From contig NZ_JABBPN010000007.1 in NCBI RefSeq assembly GCF_012933385.1, forward strand, positions 1-64,000: a DNA stretch of 64,000 nucleotides. The letters run 5' to 3'. The notes below the pieces were generated by a model, which saw only the letters and a program-made list of their open reading frames with translations, was not told where the DNA came from and did no database searches. This document shows, in pieces, positions 9,040 through 16,846 of the stretch (positions within the stretch are counted from its first letter, which is position 1; each line of letters starts with the position of its first letter). The translations under genes were made by a program, and so were the position numbers. The stretch is from Paenibacillus lemnae (GTDB taxonomy: Bacteria > Bacillota > Bacilli > Paenibacillales > Paenibacillaceae).

Positions 9040-10182
9040 TTAATGCCGTTCATGGACTGAATCACGAATCACTAATATGGTGGGCAGCCGTACCGTTACC
9101 GATTTGGATTCCGGCTGAATCAGCCGGTTAACAAGGAGACGAACGGCCTCTTTCCCAAAGTTATCCATTGGCTGGGCGACTGTTGTCATGGGGACCGGAG
9201 CATATTCCAGAATATTGTGATCTGCAAACCCTGAAATTGACAGGTCCTGTGGTATACGCTTGTGAAGCTGAAGCGCTGCATGCATGGCCGAAACAGCCAG
9301 ATAATCGTCAGCACAAAGGACTGCGGTCAATCTGCGGCTGCCTTCCAGAAAAGACTTGATCCACTGCACACGTTCCTGATGTCCTTCCTTCTGATCCCAG
9401 GGCTCATCCCGGATAAGGATCACTTCATGCTGAACGTCCACTTTTCCTTCCAGCAGCGCATCGAGGTATCCCTGATAACGCTCCTTCCTGCTCTTCACCT
9501 CGAGAAGCGGTCCTGAAATGAATCCGATCTCCCTGTGCCCGAGCTGCAGCAGGTAAGAGGTCATATCATATGCCCCTTTATAATGGTCATGACTGACACT
9601 GTCAAAATGGATTTCCTCGAACAGACGGTCCAGGATCACGACCGGATATTTTTGCAGCTTTAGCCGAAGCAGGTGGTCCCTGCATATGGTACGGTCTACC
9701 GGAAACAGCAGAATTCCGGAAATTTCTTTGCGCTCCGAGAACCACTGCACGGCTGCCGCCTCCTCTTGCTCATGCTGCACAACCTTGATGACAACCGACA
9801 TGCCCTCCTCGGCAGCCGCTTTTTCTATAGATATGAGCATCTTTCCGATATAATCATCGATTCCAGGCACGATCAGGGCAATTTGAATGCTGTCATTGCG
9901 TTCCGAAGAAGCATACGAAGTCGAAGGGTCGTCCAGCATCTGCCTGAGCTCCTCCCGGTCAATATCTGCCAGAAAGGTTCCTCTCCGCGGCAGCCGATAT
10001 ACGACCCCCTCATCCTGAAGCGCTTGCAGTGCAAGCTTGCTTGTCATCCTGCTGACTCCATAGCGTGTTCCCAGTTCTCCCTCTGACGGGATGGGATCAT
10101 GAGGTTTTAAACCCTGATCCAGTATAATGCGAATGACCTGCTCTCTCACCTGCTCAAATAACTTGCCTGACTTCTTCTTCAT
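9040..10182 (-). CDS. Transcriptional regulator, GntR DNA-binding with LacI-type sensor domain
   Basis: 380 residues in the arrangement of AraR: an N-terminal GntR winged helix (about 5-72, with DPIPSEGELGTRYGVSRMTSKLALQALQDEGVVYRLPRRGTF) and a C-terminal periplasmic-binding-like sugar sensor of LacI type (about 80-380, with IALIVPGIDDYIGKML, ILLFPVD, GFISGPLLEVKSRKERYQGY, SISGFADHNILEYAPVPMTTVAQP). The ligand is probably a carbohydrate, perhaps a mannoside, because the GH38 gene follows 116 bases downstream on the same strand. A CcpA-type cre site lies in its promoter region. It is probably the local repressor of the mannosidase gene; this is inference from position. Confidence 0.88.
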   Translation of the reverse strand: MKKKSGKLFEQVREQVIRIILDQGLKPHDPIPSEGELGTRYGVSRMTSKLALQALQDEGVVYRLPRRGTFLADIDREELRQMLDDPSTSYASSERNDSIQIALIVPGIDDYIGKMLISIEKAAAEEGMSVVIKVVQHEQEEAAAVQWFSERKEISGILLFPVDRTICRDHLLRLKLQKYPVVILDRLFEEIHFDSVSHDHYKGAYDMTSYLLQLGHREIGFISGPLLEVKSRKERYQGYLDALLEGKVDVQHEVILIRDEPWDQKEGHQERVQWIKSFLEGSRRLTAVLCADDYLAVSAMHAALQLHKRIPQDLSISGFADHNILEYAPVPMTTVAQPMDNFGKEAVRLLVNRLIQPESKSVTVRLPTILVIRDSVHERH

Positions 10183-10291
10183 GATCTTCCAACCTTCCTT
10201 GCAATTTCACTGGTATTTACTATATCACATGAAAAAGAAGCCTGTCCTCACCTAGAAGGCCTGGCCTACATTATAAATAAGTCCACTATTT

Positions 10292-10305
10292 TGAAAGCGC
10301 TTCCG
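10292..10305. promoter_or_regulatory. Candidate CcpA cre site
   Basis: TGAAAGCGCTTCCG matches the catabolite-response element pattern TGWAARCGYTWNCW at all but the last base. It lies about 110 bases before the regulator gene, next to a minus-strand TATAAT (10270-10275). Glucose repression through CcpA of the regulator-mannosidase unit would fit, but no experiment is implied. Confidence 0.5.
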
Positions 10306-10474
10306 TAAAAGGGTTCTTTTTATGTAAGCAATTGGCATATCATATAGTGTAATAACCAGCAGACCCGGGACACCAACTTCTATTTCTTGATATAAGCGGC
10401 TGATTATTTGCCCCTGCCTGCTGGTTTTACCATCGCCTTATCCTATTCCATATGAAAGCCAAATATACCGCCTC

Positions 10475-11347
10475 TTATTGTTTCTTGGACTTTAGCAGCG
10501 GCTTTGCCTCATGCAGCAAGTCATGCAGGCGATCTCCATATTCTTGCAGCTGCTGTTTGGCCTGCGCGTTGGATGCCGAAAGACTGAGCAGCTCCAGCTC
10601 AACCTCACATTGTTTTAAAGCAGCATACAGGGAACCCGGTTGGTTCTTCTGCTCCGGCAGCGGTTTTTTGTCATTATATAAATCCAAATTCAGTGATCCT
10701 TCCGAACTGATTTGTCCTAGATATACTTCTTTCGGTGTAACACCGGACTTCTTCAGCTGCTGATTCAGCCAATGTGTGCTTTTACCGGATTGCTTCAAAG
10801 GCTCTTCCATGATCTCTCCATCCATCACGACCACCATCGGCTCTTCTTGTTGGAATGGATTCATATTCAGATCTTTCGGTGTGAGCGGCTGTTTCTCACT
10901 CACGAGCCTCACGTTGACTTCCCCGCTGGATTCCATGATCGCAAATTCTACGTCGGCCAAATCAAAAACACTTTTTTTCCGAAGCTGCTCCATCAGCTCA
11001 TCCGAGCTCATCCGCTCCTTTTTCAGACTCTGCTCCTGAATCTTCCCGTCACGAATTAACACTCTTGCTTTGAAGTCGATGAAATCACGGACTCGTTTGT
11101 TTTTGATCTGCGCGAACTCAATCATCAGCGTAACGGCCACCCATACAGCCAGTGCTACGATACCCAGGTACCAGTTTGCCTCCAGATCCAGAGAAATATA
11201 TGCAGCAAGACTGCCAATTGTAATCCCTGTAATATATTCAAAAAAAGAAAGCTGTGACGCCTGTCTCTTCCCCAGCAGCTTTGTCAGCAAAAACAAGACC
11301 ACGACAGAGCTTAATGTACGCAATATCACTTCTAACCACTGCTGCAC
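10475..11347 (-). CDS. DUF421 (YetF-type) membrane protein
   Basis: 290 residues. Three hydrophobic segments fill residues 1-80 (VILRTLSSVVVLFLLTKLLGKRQ, FFEYITGITIGSLAAY, WYLGIVALAVWVAVTLMIEF). A cytoplasmic DUF421 domain follows with FKARVLIRDGKIQEQSLKKERMSSDELMEQLRKKSVFDLADVEFAIMESSG in outline, the family hallmark. The C-terminal third is an added helical tail rich in Gln, Lys and Glu. The start appears to be GTG with GGGAG nine bases before it. YetF-type proteins are often sporulation or stress associated in Bacillus, but their biochemical role is not established. Downstream, arms AACCAGCAG (10354-10362) and CTGCTGGTT (10418-10426) could form a long hairpin. Confidence 0.85.
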   Translation of the reverse strand: MQQWLEVILRTLSSVVVLFLLTKLLGKRQASQLSFFEYITGITIGSLAAYISLDLEANWYLGIVALAVWVAVTLMIEFAQIKNKRVRDFIDFKARVLIRDGKIQEQSLKKERMSSDELMEQLRKKSVFDLADVEFAIMESSGEVNVRLVSEKQPLTPKDLNMNPFQQEEPMVVVMDGEIMEEPLKQSGKSTHWLNQQLKKSGVTPKEVYLGQISSEGSLNLDLYNDKKPLPEQKNQPGSLYAALKQCEVELELLSLSASNAQAKQQLQEYGDRLHDLLHEAKPLLKSKKQ

Positions 11348-11472
11348 CCAAATCTTCTCCCTTCAACCTGCTGTTCCTTTATTGTGAAATGATATCATCG
11401 GTATTCTACCCCTAATTATCCAAATATTATTCTGTTATCTTCAGAATCCACCAGCTGAAAACGGTTTTTTCA

Positions 11473-11501
11473 TTGAGTTATTTGTCCGGGACAGGTAAAG
11501 T
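11473..11501 (+). promoter_or_regulatory. Candidate promoter of kdgK-eda
   Basis: TTGAGT (11473-11478), 17-base spacer, TAAAGT (11496-11501). A weak cre-like string TGAAAACGGTTTTT (11456-11469) lies just before it, with two mismatches to the CcpA pattern at its right end. The start codon of kdgK is 41 bases past the -10. Confidence 0.45.
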
Positions 11502-11542
11502 AAAAGGAAACCTATATACATATGGAGGAGGAGACTGTATTC

Positions 11543-12505
11543 ATGTTAATGGATCATCGCAGCTTCGATGTCATCACCTTCGGTGAATCGATGGGACTGC
11601 TGTATCCGCAAGGACCTCGCGGGATCGGCAAGGGAGGTACAATGAGCCAGTCGTTCGGAGGTGCCGAGAGCAACCTCGCCATCGGTCTGGCGAGACTGGG
11701 CTGCACAGCAGGCTGGTTCGGTCAGCTGGGTCATGATCCCATCGCACAAGGCATTGTGAAGACGCTTCGGGGTGAGGGTGTGGATGTATCCCGGGCTCGC
11801 TTTACGTCAAGTGCACCGACAGGCTTGATGCTTCGTGAACAATTCAGAGGAAAATCATCGGTTTATTACTACCGCGCTGGTTCAGCAGCCAGTAAGATGA
11901 CTCCGGATCTTGTGGATCCTTCCTATATCGCGGACAGCCGGATTCTTCACTTCACTGGTATTACTGCAGCACTGAGCCCAAGCTGTCTGGACACCATCCG
12001 TCATGTTATTTCACTGTGTAAAGAAAGCGGTGTCAAGATCAGCTTTGATCCTAACCTGCGGCTGAAGCTGTGGAGCATTGAAGAGGCTAGGCCCGTGCTG
12101 CTGGAACTCGCCGAAAGCTGTGACTACTTTTTGCCCGGTTTTGATGAATGCAAACTGCTGTATCAAACCGAAGACGAGAACGAAATCTTCAGCCAGCTGC
12201 GAAAACTGAATGCCGTCACGGTTGTAAAAAGCTATAACGACGGTAATGTCATTGTGGAACAGGACAATCTGATCACGGTTCCCTTCCATAAAGTCGATGA
12301 TGTGGTCGATACGGTCGGTGCAGGAGACGGATTCTGTGCAGGCTTTCTGGCTGGAATCTCTAAAGGCTATTCTACGGAAGAAGCTTTGCAGCTTGCTGTG
12401 CTGACAGGAGCCATGGTGATCCAGGCCATCGGGGACTGGGAGGCGCTGCCAACCTGGGAGGAAGTAGAACAAGAACGCGGCAACACAGCACATATCGAGC
12501 GTTAA
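11543..12505 (+). CDS. kdgK: 2-keto-3-deoxygluconate kinase (PfkB family)
   Basis: Sugar kinase of the ribokinase/PfkB fold that phosphorylates 2-keto-3-deoxygluconate to KDPG, the substrate of the next gene product. Visible marks are GGAESNLAIGLARLG near the N terminus and the C-terminal signature DTVGAGDGFCAGFLAG with the catalytic Asp. ATG at 11543 is chosen because GGAGGAGGAG (11524-11533) lies nine bases before it; a start at 11522 would place this site inside the gene. The length is 320 residues. It forms a two-gene unit with eda, 41 bases downstream. Substrate is inferred from that pairing. Confidence 0.9.
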   Translation: MLMDHRSFDVITFGESMGLLYPQGPRGIGKGGTMSQSFGGAESNLAIGLARLGCTAGWFGQLGHDPIAQGIVKTLRGEGVDVSRARFTSSAPTGLMLREQFRGKSSVYYYRAGSAASKMTPDLVDPSYIADSRILHFTGITAALSPSCLDTIRHVISLCKESGVKISFDPNLRLKLWSIEEARPVLLELAESCDYFLPGFDECKLLYQTEDENEIFSQLRKLNAVTVVKSYNDGNVIVEQDNLITVPFHKVDDVVDTVGAGDGFCAGFLAGISKGYSTEEALQLAVLTGAMVIQAIGDWEALPTWEEVEQERGNTAHIER

Positions 12506-12546
12506 CATGAACTGAAATTCAACTACAAATTGGAGTGGATAAAACG

Positions 12547-13212
12547 ATGAAAAAACTTAAATTAATCCAGCAAATTCATGAAGCGGGTGTCGTCGCCGTC
12601 CTTCGTGCGGATTCTCCTGCTGAAGTTGTCGCCATGGCACAGAAAGCGATTGAAGGCGGTATTAAGGTAATAGAGATTACAATGACTGTTCCATTCGCTC
12701 TTGAAGCCATTACGGAATTATCGAAAAAGTATTCCTCCGCTGATCCCGCAGCTGATAACTATGCCATTATTGGGGCAGGTACAGTCCTGGATCCTGAAAC
12801 AGCCAGAGCCACCATTCTGGCAGGCGCCGAGTTCGTCGTTTCTCCTGGCCTCCACCGTGAAACAATCATTCTCTGCAACCGCTACCGCGTGCCAATCATG
12901 CCGGGTGCAGTAACTGTATCCGATATCACTGCAGCCCTGGAACTTGGTGTAGATGTTCTGAAGCTGTTCCCAGGCAACCTGTATTCACCATCAGTTATCC
13001 CTTCTCTGCGTGGTCCGCTGCCTCAAGCCAACATCATGCCTACTGGCGGTGTAAATCTGGACAACCTGGGTGAATGGATCAAGGCCGGTGCCTTTGCGGT
13101 CGGGATCGGCTCCGATCTGACCAAGGATGCGGTCAAGACCGGCGACTTTTCCCTGATTACCGATAAAGCGAGAGCTTACATCGAAGCATTTCAACAAACC
13201 AAGCAAAACTAG
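12547..13212 (+). CDS. eda: KDPG/KHG aldolase
   Basis: Bifunctional 2-keto-3-deoxy-6-phosphogluconate / 4-hydroxy-2-oxoglutarate aldolase, class I TIM barrel. It splits KDPG into pyruvate and glyceraldehyde 3-phosphate. Motifs include AVLRA (phosphate/substrate Arg), IEITMTVP (catalytic Glu), IGAGTVLDPE, PGAVTVSDI and DVLKLFPG, whose Lys forms the Schiff base. ATG at 12547 follows GGAG at 12532-12535; a GTG at 12535 overlaps that site and is unlikely to be the start. The product has 221 residues. With kdgK it makes the lower part of hexuronate (pectin/alginate) breakdown; the upstream enzymes are not in the window. Confidence 0.95.
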   Translation: MKKLKLIQQIHEAGVVAVLRADSPAEVVAMAQKAIEGGIKVIEITMTVPFALEAITELSKKYSSADPAADNYAIIGAGTVLDPETARATILAGAEFVVSPGLHRETIILCNRYRVPIMPGAVTVSDITAALELGVDVLKLFPGNLYSPSVIPSLRGPLPQANIMPTGGVNLDNLGEWIKAGAFAVGIGSDLTKDAVKTGDFSLITDKARAYIEAFQQTKQN

Positions 13213-13216
13213 TTAT

Positions 13217-13263
13217 AAAAAAAGCTGCTCCACTCGCATTTTTGCGGTGGAGCAGCTTTTTTT
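13217..13263. terminator. Bidirectional terminator between eda and the YitT gene
   Basis: Perfect 17-bp inverted repeat (arms 13217-13233 and 13247-13263, core GCTGCTCCAC) with A-run on the left and T-run on the right, placed between convergent genes. Confidence 0.92.
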
Positions 13264-13859
13264 TATAAGGCTTTCCTCTGCAGCGTACATATGCCGGTGG
13301 ACAAGCCGCCCGCCACAATCGTGAACAGTGAAGGGACAAACGTTTCGCCGCCCAGCAGCAGACCGCCTGCACTGACAATGATCATATCCATGCAGAGAAT
13401 AATCACACCAACATTGATCGGCACATACCGGCTTATAAAATGAGCCAGCAGGTCTGTCCCCCCGGTGCTTGTCTCAAAACGCAGCATCAGGCCAAGCCCC
13501 GCACCGATTAAAGCTCCCCCTATCGCAGCATAAACCAGCACCCCCTCTTTCATAAATGCAGGGACACCATACTGCAGCGGGGACAACAGATCGATAATAA
13601 ACGAAGAAATGAGCATTCCAGTCAAGCTGTTATAGAAAATATCCCGGTTCAAAAGCCAGGCTGACAAAAACATAGGAATGCTGCACAGGATAATAACAAA
13701 TCCGACTGGAAGACCAAGCTTATAGTTTGCGATCAGTGCAATACCGATAACGCCTCCGTCTAGTACATGGTTCGGTATCAGAAATGCATTCGTGCCTAAC
13801 GCGATCAACAAGCTGCCTACAATCATCATGGTATATTTTATGGTCCGTACACGCATCAT
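13263..13859 (-). CDS. YitT family membrane protein
   Basis: Integral membrane protein of 198 residues with about five hydrophobic segments. The YitT/DUF161 pattern is visible: GTNAFLIPNHVLDGGVIGIALI, then YAAIGGALIGAGLGLMLRFETSTGGTDLLA in outline. Many relatives carry an extra C-terminal cytoplasmic DUF2179 domain; this one lacks it and ends soon after the last membrane segment. ATG at 13859 is preferred over 13892, because GGGAG lies six bases before it and no ribosome site precedes the upstream ATG. Function is not known for the family. It shares a bidirectional terminator with eda. Confidence 0.85.
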   Translation of the reverse strand: MMRVRTIKYTMMIVGSLLIALGTNAFLIPNHVLDGGVIGIALIANYKLGLPVGFVIILCSIPMFLSAWLLNRDIFYNSLTGMLISSFIIDLLSPLQYGVPAFMKEGVLVYAAIGGALIGAGLGLMLRFETSTGGTDLLAHFISRYVPINVGVIILCMDMIIVSAGGLLLGGETFVPSLFTIVAGGLSTGICTLQRKAL

Positions 13860-13949
13860 GAACAGCTCCCAATTCCAGGAATATCTATTCATATGCTTGT
13901 CTGAACCAAAAATTGAGTCAGTACATCGAATTTCTTTTCAGCAAAAATG

Positions 13950-14801
13950 TTATGACCCTTTCACATAGATCAGCCGCTCTGTTCTGGCCATGACCTTGTT
14001 CCGCATATAGGGATAGTTCTCATAACAATAATCGATAAAATACCCCGGCTTCTCGCTGTTCATTGGAAACAGATCATAATGCAGAGGGATGGTCAAATCA
14101 AATCCGGCTTCATAGGCCAGATCCCCCGCTTCCCGGAAACCCATGTTCCCCACAATGCCCTTGCTGCGTCTGAATGCGTCTGCGCCGTTAATCGGCACCA
14201 TCCCAATATCAACAGCTTGTTCCTGAAGACGCTCCAGCAGCCCCGGGTACACAACCGTATCCCCTGCATGGTAGATCATGACTCCGTTCATATCCAGCAG
14301 ATATCCGACATACCTGTGTCCCTGGCCTTCCTGCTCATCCAGCTCTTCATGAGCGGCCGGTATAGCCTTAAGGCGAAATGAACCGTAATCCACCCACTCG
14401 TCGGTAAGTGCCGGACGGATTCGCGCTTCAGGTATCCGGACTTCCAGCATGACATTATGACAGCAGACCGGTGCGGTAAACACACTTTCCGGACACTGCT
14501 CTGCTATAACCGATAATGTGTCGGGATCCAAATGATCGGAATGTTCATGGGTGATCAGCACAAAAGAAGCTTGCGTGATATCCTGGGGTGCGAGCGGAGG
14601 CGGAAAAGCTCTGCTTGAAGTTCCCTCTCCTGATGAATAGTAAGGATCAATATAGATGGTGGTATCTCCCCCTTTTACGACAACACTCTCCTGTCCAAGA
14701 AACCAGATGGCTGCCGTTCCATAGGGAACCACTGTGGTTCTGATTTCTTCCATCAGCTCATGGCCTGTTCTTTGACTTCGGGCTTCATTGCGGTTTGTCA
14801 T
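13950..14801 (-). CDS. MBL-fold metal-dependent hydrolase (UlaG-like)
   Basis: 283 residues with a metallo-beta-lactamase fold. The motif THEHSDHLD (HxHxDH) supplies metal ligands, followed by YHAGDTVVYPG and, near the C terminus, the LTIPLHYDLFPMN segment with a further His. This arrangement resembles L-ascorbate-6-phosphate lactonase (UlaG) relatives. No ascorbate transport or other ula genes are near, so the substrate is open; many relatives are uncharacterised hydrolases of phosphate esters or lactones. It is cytoplasmic, with no signal. The gene is divergent from the J-like protein gene and stands alone. Confidence 0.85.
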   Translation of the reverse strand: MTNRNEARSQRTGHELMEEIRTTVVPYGTAAIWFLGQESVVVKGGDTTIYIDPYYSSGEGTSSRAFPPPLAPQDITQASFVLITHEHSDHLDPDTLSVIAEQCPESVFTAPVCCHNVMLEVRIPEARIRPALTDEWVDYGSFRLKAIPAAHEELDEQEGQGHRYVGYLLDMNGVMIYHAGDTVVYPGLLERLQEQAVDIGMVPINGADAFRRSKGIVGNMGFREAGDLAYEAGFDLTIPLHYDLFPMNSEKPGYFIDYCYENYPYMRNKVMARTERLIYVKGS

Positions 14802-14913
14802 CCTTCAACTTCCCTTCCTTCCTTTTCTAAAGATCATTTCGTTTGTACTCTATCAGTTTTACACATATACTTATAGAAGGAAACGCTCACAGTATAGAAG
14901 AGGTGACTAGTAA

Positions 14914-15837
14914 ATGGATCAAATGAAGCAAGCTTACGAGAAGCTGGGTCTCCCCGAGACAGCCACCCGTGAAGAGCTGGACGACCGCTATACGCTTCTC
15001 ATGCGTCAAGCCCGTTCGGAGCAGCGCCGAAATCCGGATCAGGCAGAGGAAACCGAAGCCCGTTTCAGTGAGATGACAAAGGCTTACCGATTTATTTTAG
15101 AAGAAGAGAAACGGATATCCCTCGAAGAAATCAGCCGGCAAAAATACAGCAAATTCAGAGGCTTCGCCGGACCCGCAGAGAAGATAGAACATTTTTTCCG
15201 TTATTATAGATATCATCTGCTTGGAGGCCTGGCGCTGCTGGGGCTTGCTGTATATATCGTTATTAGTGTGTTCAATTACCGTGCAGAACAGGAACGCCTG
15301 GCCAAGCTGCCGCCTGTGGATCTGTCGGTGATGTTTCTGGGCAGCTTTATGCTGCCGGACAATGGAAATGATACGGAGCCAATTGAGAAGGCAATCCTGG
15401 AGCAGTTCCCGGAGTGGAAGCGGGTTGCTGTCAATGTAACCTACGTGCCGCCGCTGAATTCCAATAATCCGAATGATGCAGCGATGCTGCAGAAAGCGAT
15501 GATTATGCTTACCTCGGAGCGCCCGGATCTGTATATTACCGATCAGAACGCCTATAATTGGGTCGGACACCAGGGGATTTTCCAGGACCTCGAGGATGAA
15601 ATCAATAATGAGCTAAAAGATTCTGCTTCCCCTGACCTTCTCGTTACAGATCAACTGGAGGAGGATACCTCAGAAAAGGTCTATGCGGTAAACATTCAGG
15701 ACAGCCCGCTTACAGAGCAGCTGCCGATTGCGAAACAGGACAACGAGAGCTTGATCGCCGGAATCAGCGGGGCCACCGAAAAAGATCAGAATGCCCTTCT
15801 GTTTCTCAAGAGATATCTTGAAGCCGACTTGAAATAA
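14914..15837 (+). CDS. Membrane-anchored protein with degenerate J-domain-like N terminus
   Basis: 307 residues. Residues 1-70 resemble a DnaJ J domain (QAYEKLGLPETATREELDDRY, then FSEMTKAYRFIL), but the HPD tripeptide needed to stimulate DnaK is replaced by NPD in RRNPDQ. One membrane helix follows at about 103-121 (LLGGLALLGLAVYIVISVF). The remaining 185 residues would lie outside and contain VDLSVMFLGSF and LYITDQNAYNWVGHQGIF, which resemble no family I can name with confidence. GAGGTGA precedes the ATG. It may be a Paenibacillus-type envelope protein that uses the J fold as a docking module. Function unknown. Confidence 0.75.
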   Translation: MDQMKQAYEKLGLPETATREELDDRYTLLMRQARSEQRRNPDQAEETEARFSEMTKAYRFILEEEKRISLEEISRQKYSKFRGFAGPAEKIEHFFRYYRYHLLGGLALLGLAVYIVISVFNYRAEQERLAKLPPVDLSVMFLGSFMLPDNGNDTEPIEKAILEQFPEWKRVAVNVTYVPPLNSNNPNDAAMLQKAMIMLTSERPDLYITDQNAYNWVGHQGIFQDLEDEINNELKDSASPDLLVTDQLEEDTSEKVYAVNIQDSPLTEQLPIAKQDNESLIAGISGATEKDQNALLFLKRYLEADLK

Positions 15838-15856
15838 TGGCTAATCTTGCTATAAT
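15829..15856 (+). promoter_or_regulatory. Sigma-A-type promoter of the degV gene
   Basis: TTGAAA (15829-15834), 16-base spacer, TATAAT (15851-15856). The -35 overlaps the end of the preceding gene, so the DegV gene has its own promoter although the two genes are only 55 bases apart. Confidence 0.7.
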
Positions 15857-15892
15857 AAAAAGAATTTGAGAGTACGGAAAAGGGAGATGTTC

Positions 15893-16759
15893 ATGTCTGG
15901 AAAAATAAAAATATTTGCTGACAGCACCTGTGATTTGCCGCCTGCCTGGATTGAAGAGCACGACATTGGCATTGTACCCCTTTATGTGGTATTTGGGGAC
16001 GAGTCGCTGCGGGACGGCATCGATATCACGCCCGTTGAACTTTATGCCAAAGTTGAAGAAACGGGCGCTCTCCCTAAGACTGCGGCACCTTCACCTGCCG
16101 ATTTCATTGCTGCATTCAGCCCTTACGTAGACCAGGGAGACCAAATTCTATATATTAGTCTATCTTCAGAACTTTCATCTACCTACCAGAACGCACGGAT
16201 TGCTTCAGAAGAAATGCCGCCAGGCAAGGTTACGGTCATTGATTCCAGGAACTTGTCCAGCGGGATCGGGCTTCTAGTCATGAAAGCGGTCCAAGCTGTG
16301 AAGGAAGGGACAGAGCTCCCGAAGATCGTGGATCATTTGACCAGTTATGTCGATCAGGTAGAATGTGAATTTGTCATTGATACCCTGGATTATCTGTATA
16401 AAGGCGGACGCTGTTCCGGCATGCAGAATCTGATTGGCAGCCTGCTTAAGATCAGACCTGTCATTAAAGTCGTCAACGGGGTTATGACACCGGCTTACAA
16501 AGTCAGAGGCAAGAAAGAAAAAGCACTGGATCAGATGCTCGCCAATGCGCTGGCCCAGGCAGAAGATATGGATAAAGATCTCATTATAGTCGTACATACG
16601 ATGGCCGAGTCTGAAGCTCGAATGCTGCAAAAGGCACTTCAGGAGAAGACAGGCGCAAGGCATGTAGCTCTATCCACAGCGGGATGCGTCATCTGCAGTC
16701 ACTGTGGACCGCAGACGGTCGGGCTCATGTATACCAAGAAAATCAGCAGTACCGGATGA
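15893..16759 (+). CDS. DegV family fatty-acid-binding protein
   Basis: 288 residues. DegV/FakB proteins bind a fatty acid and, in characterised cases, present it to the kinase FakA for activation to acyl phosphate. Typical blocks are IFADSTCDLPPAW at the N terminus, KTAAPSPADF, ISLSSELSSTYQNA and GGRCSGMQNLIGSLLKIRPVI. ATG at 15893 is chosen since AGGGAGA lies just before it; an upstream in-frame TTG at 15866 has no ribosome site. A strong terminator follows at 16782-16824. No fakA gene is in the window. Confidence 0.93.
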   Translation: MSGKIKIFADSTCDLPPAWIEEHDIGIVPLYVVFGDESLRDGIDITPVELYAKVEETGALPKTAAPSPADFIAAFSPYVDQGDQILYISLSSELSSTYQNARIASEEMPPGKVTVIDSRNLSSGIGLLVMKAVQAVKEGTELPKIVDHLTSYVDQVECEFVIDTLDYLYKGGRCSGMQNLIGSLLKIRPVIKVVNGVMTPAYKVRGKKEKALDQMLANALAQAEDMDKDLIIVVHTMAESEARMLQKALQEKTGARHVALSTAGCVICSHCGPQTVGLMYTKKISSTG

Positions 16760-16781
16760 GAAATCAACAACACATAGCTTA

Positions 16782-16824
16782 AAACAAGGCGGTGCAGAGA
16801 TAATATCCCTGCACCGCCTTGTTT
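16782..16824. terminator. Bidirectional terminator between degV and the PAS kinase gene
   Basis: Perfect inverted repeat with core CAAGGCGGTGCAG / CTGCACCGCCTTG, A-rich on the left side and ending in GTTT on the right. It sits between convergent genes. Confidence 0.88.
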
Positions 16825-16846
16825 GCTATTATATATTGCTTCCTGC

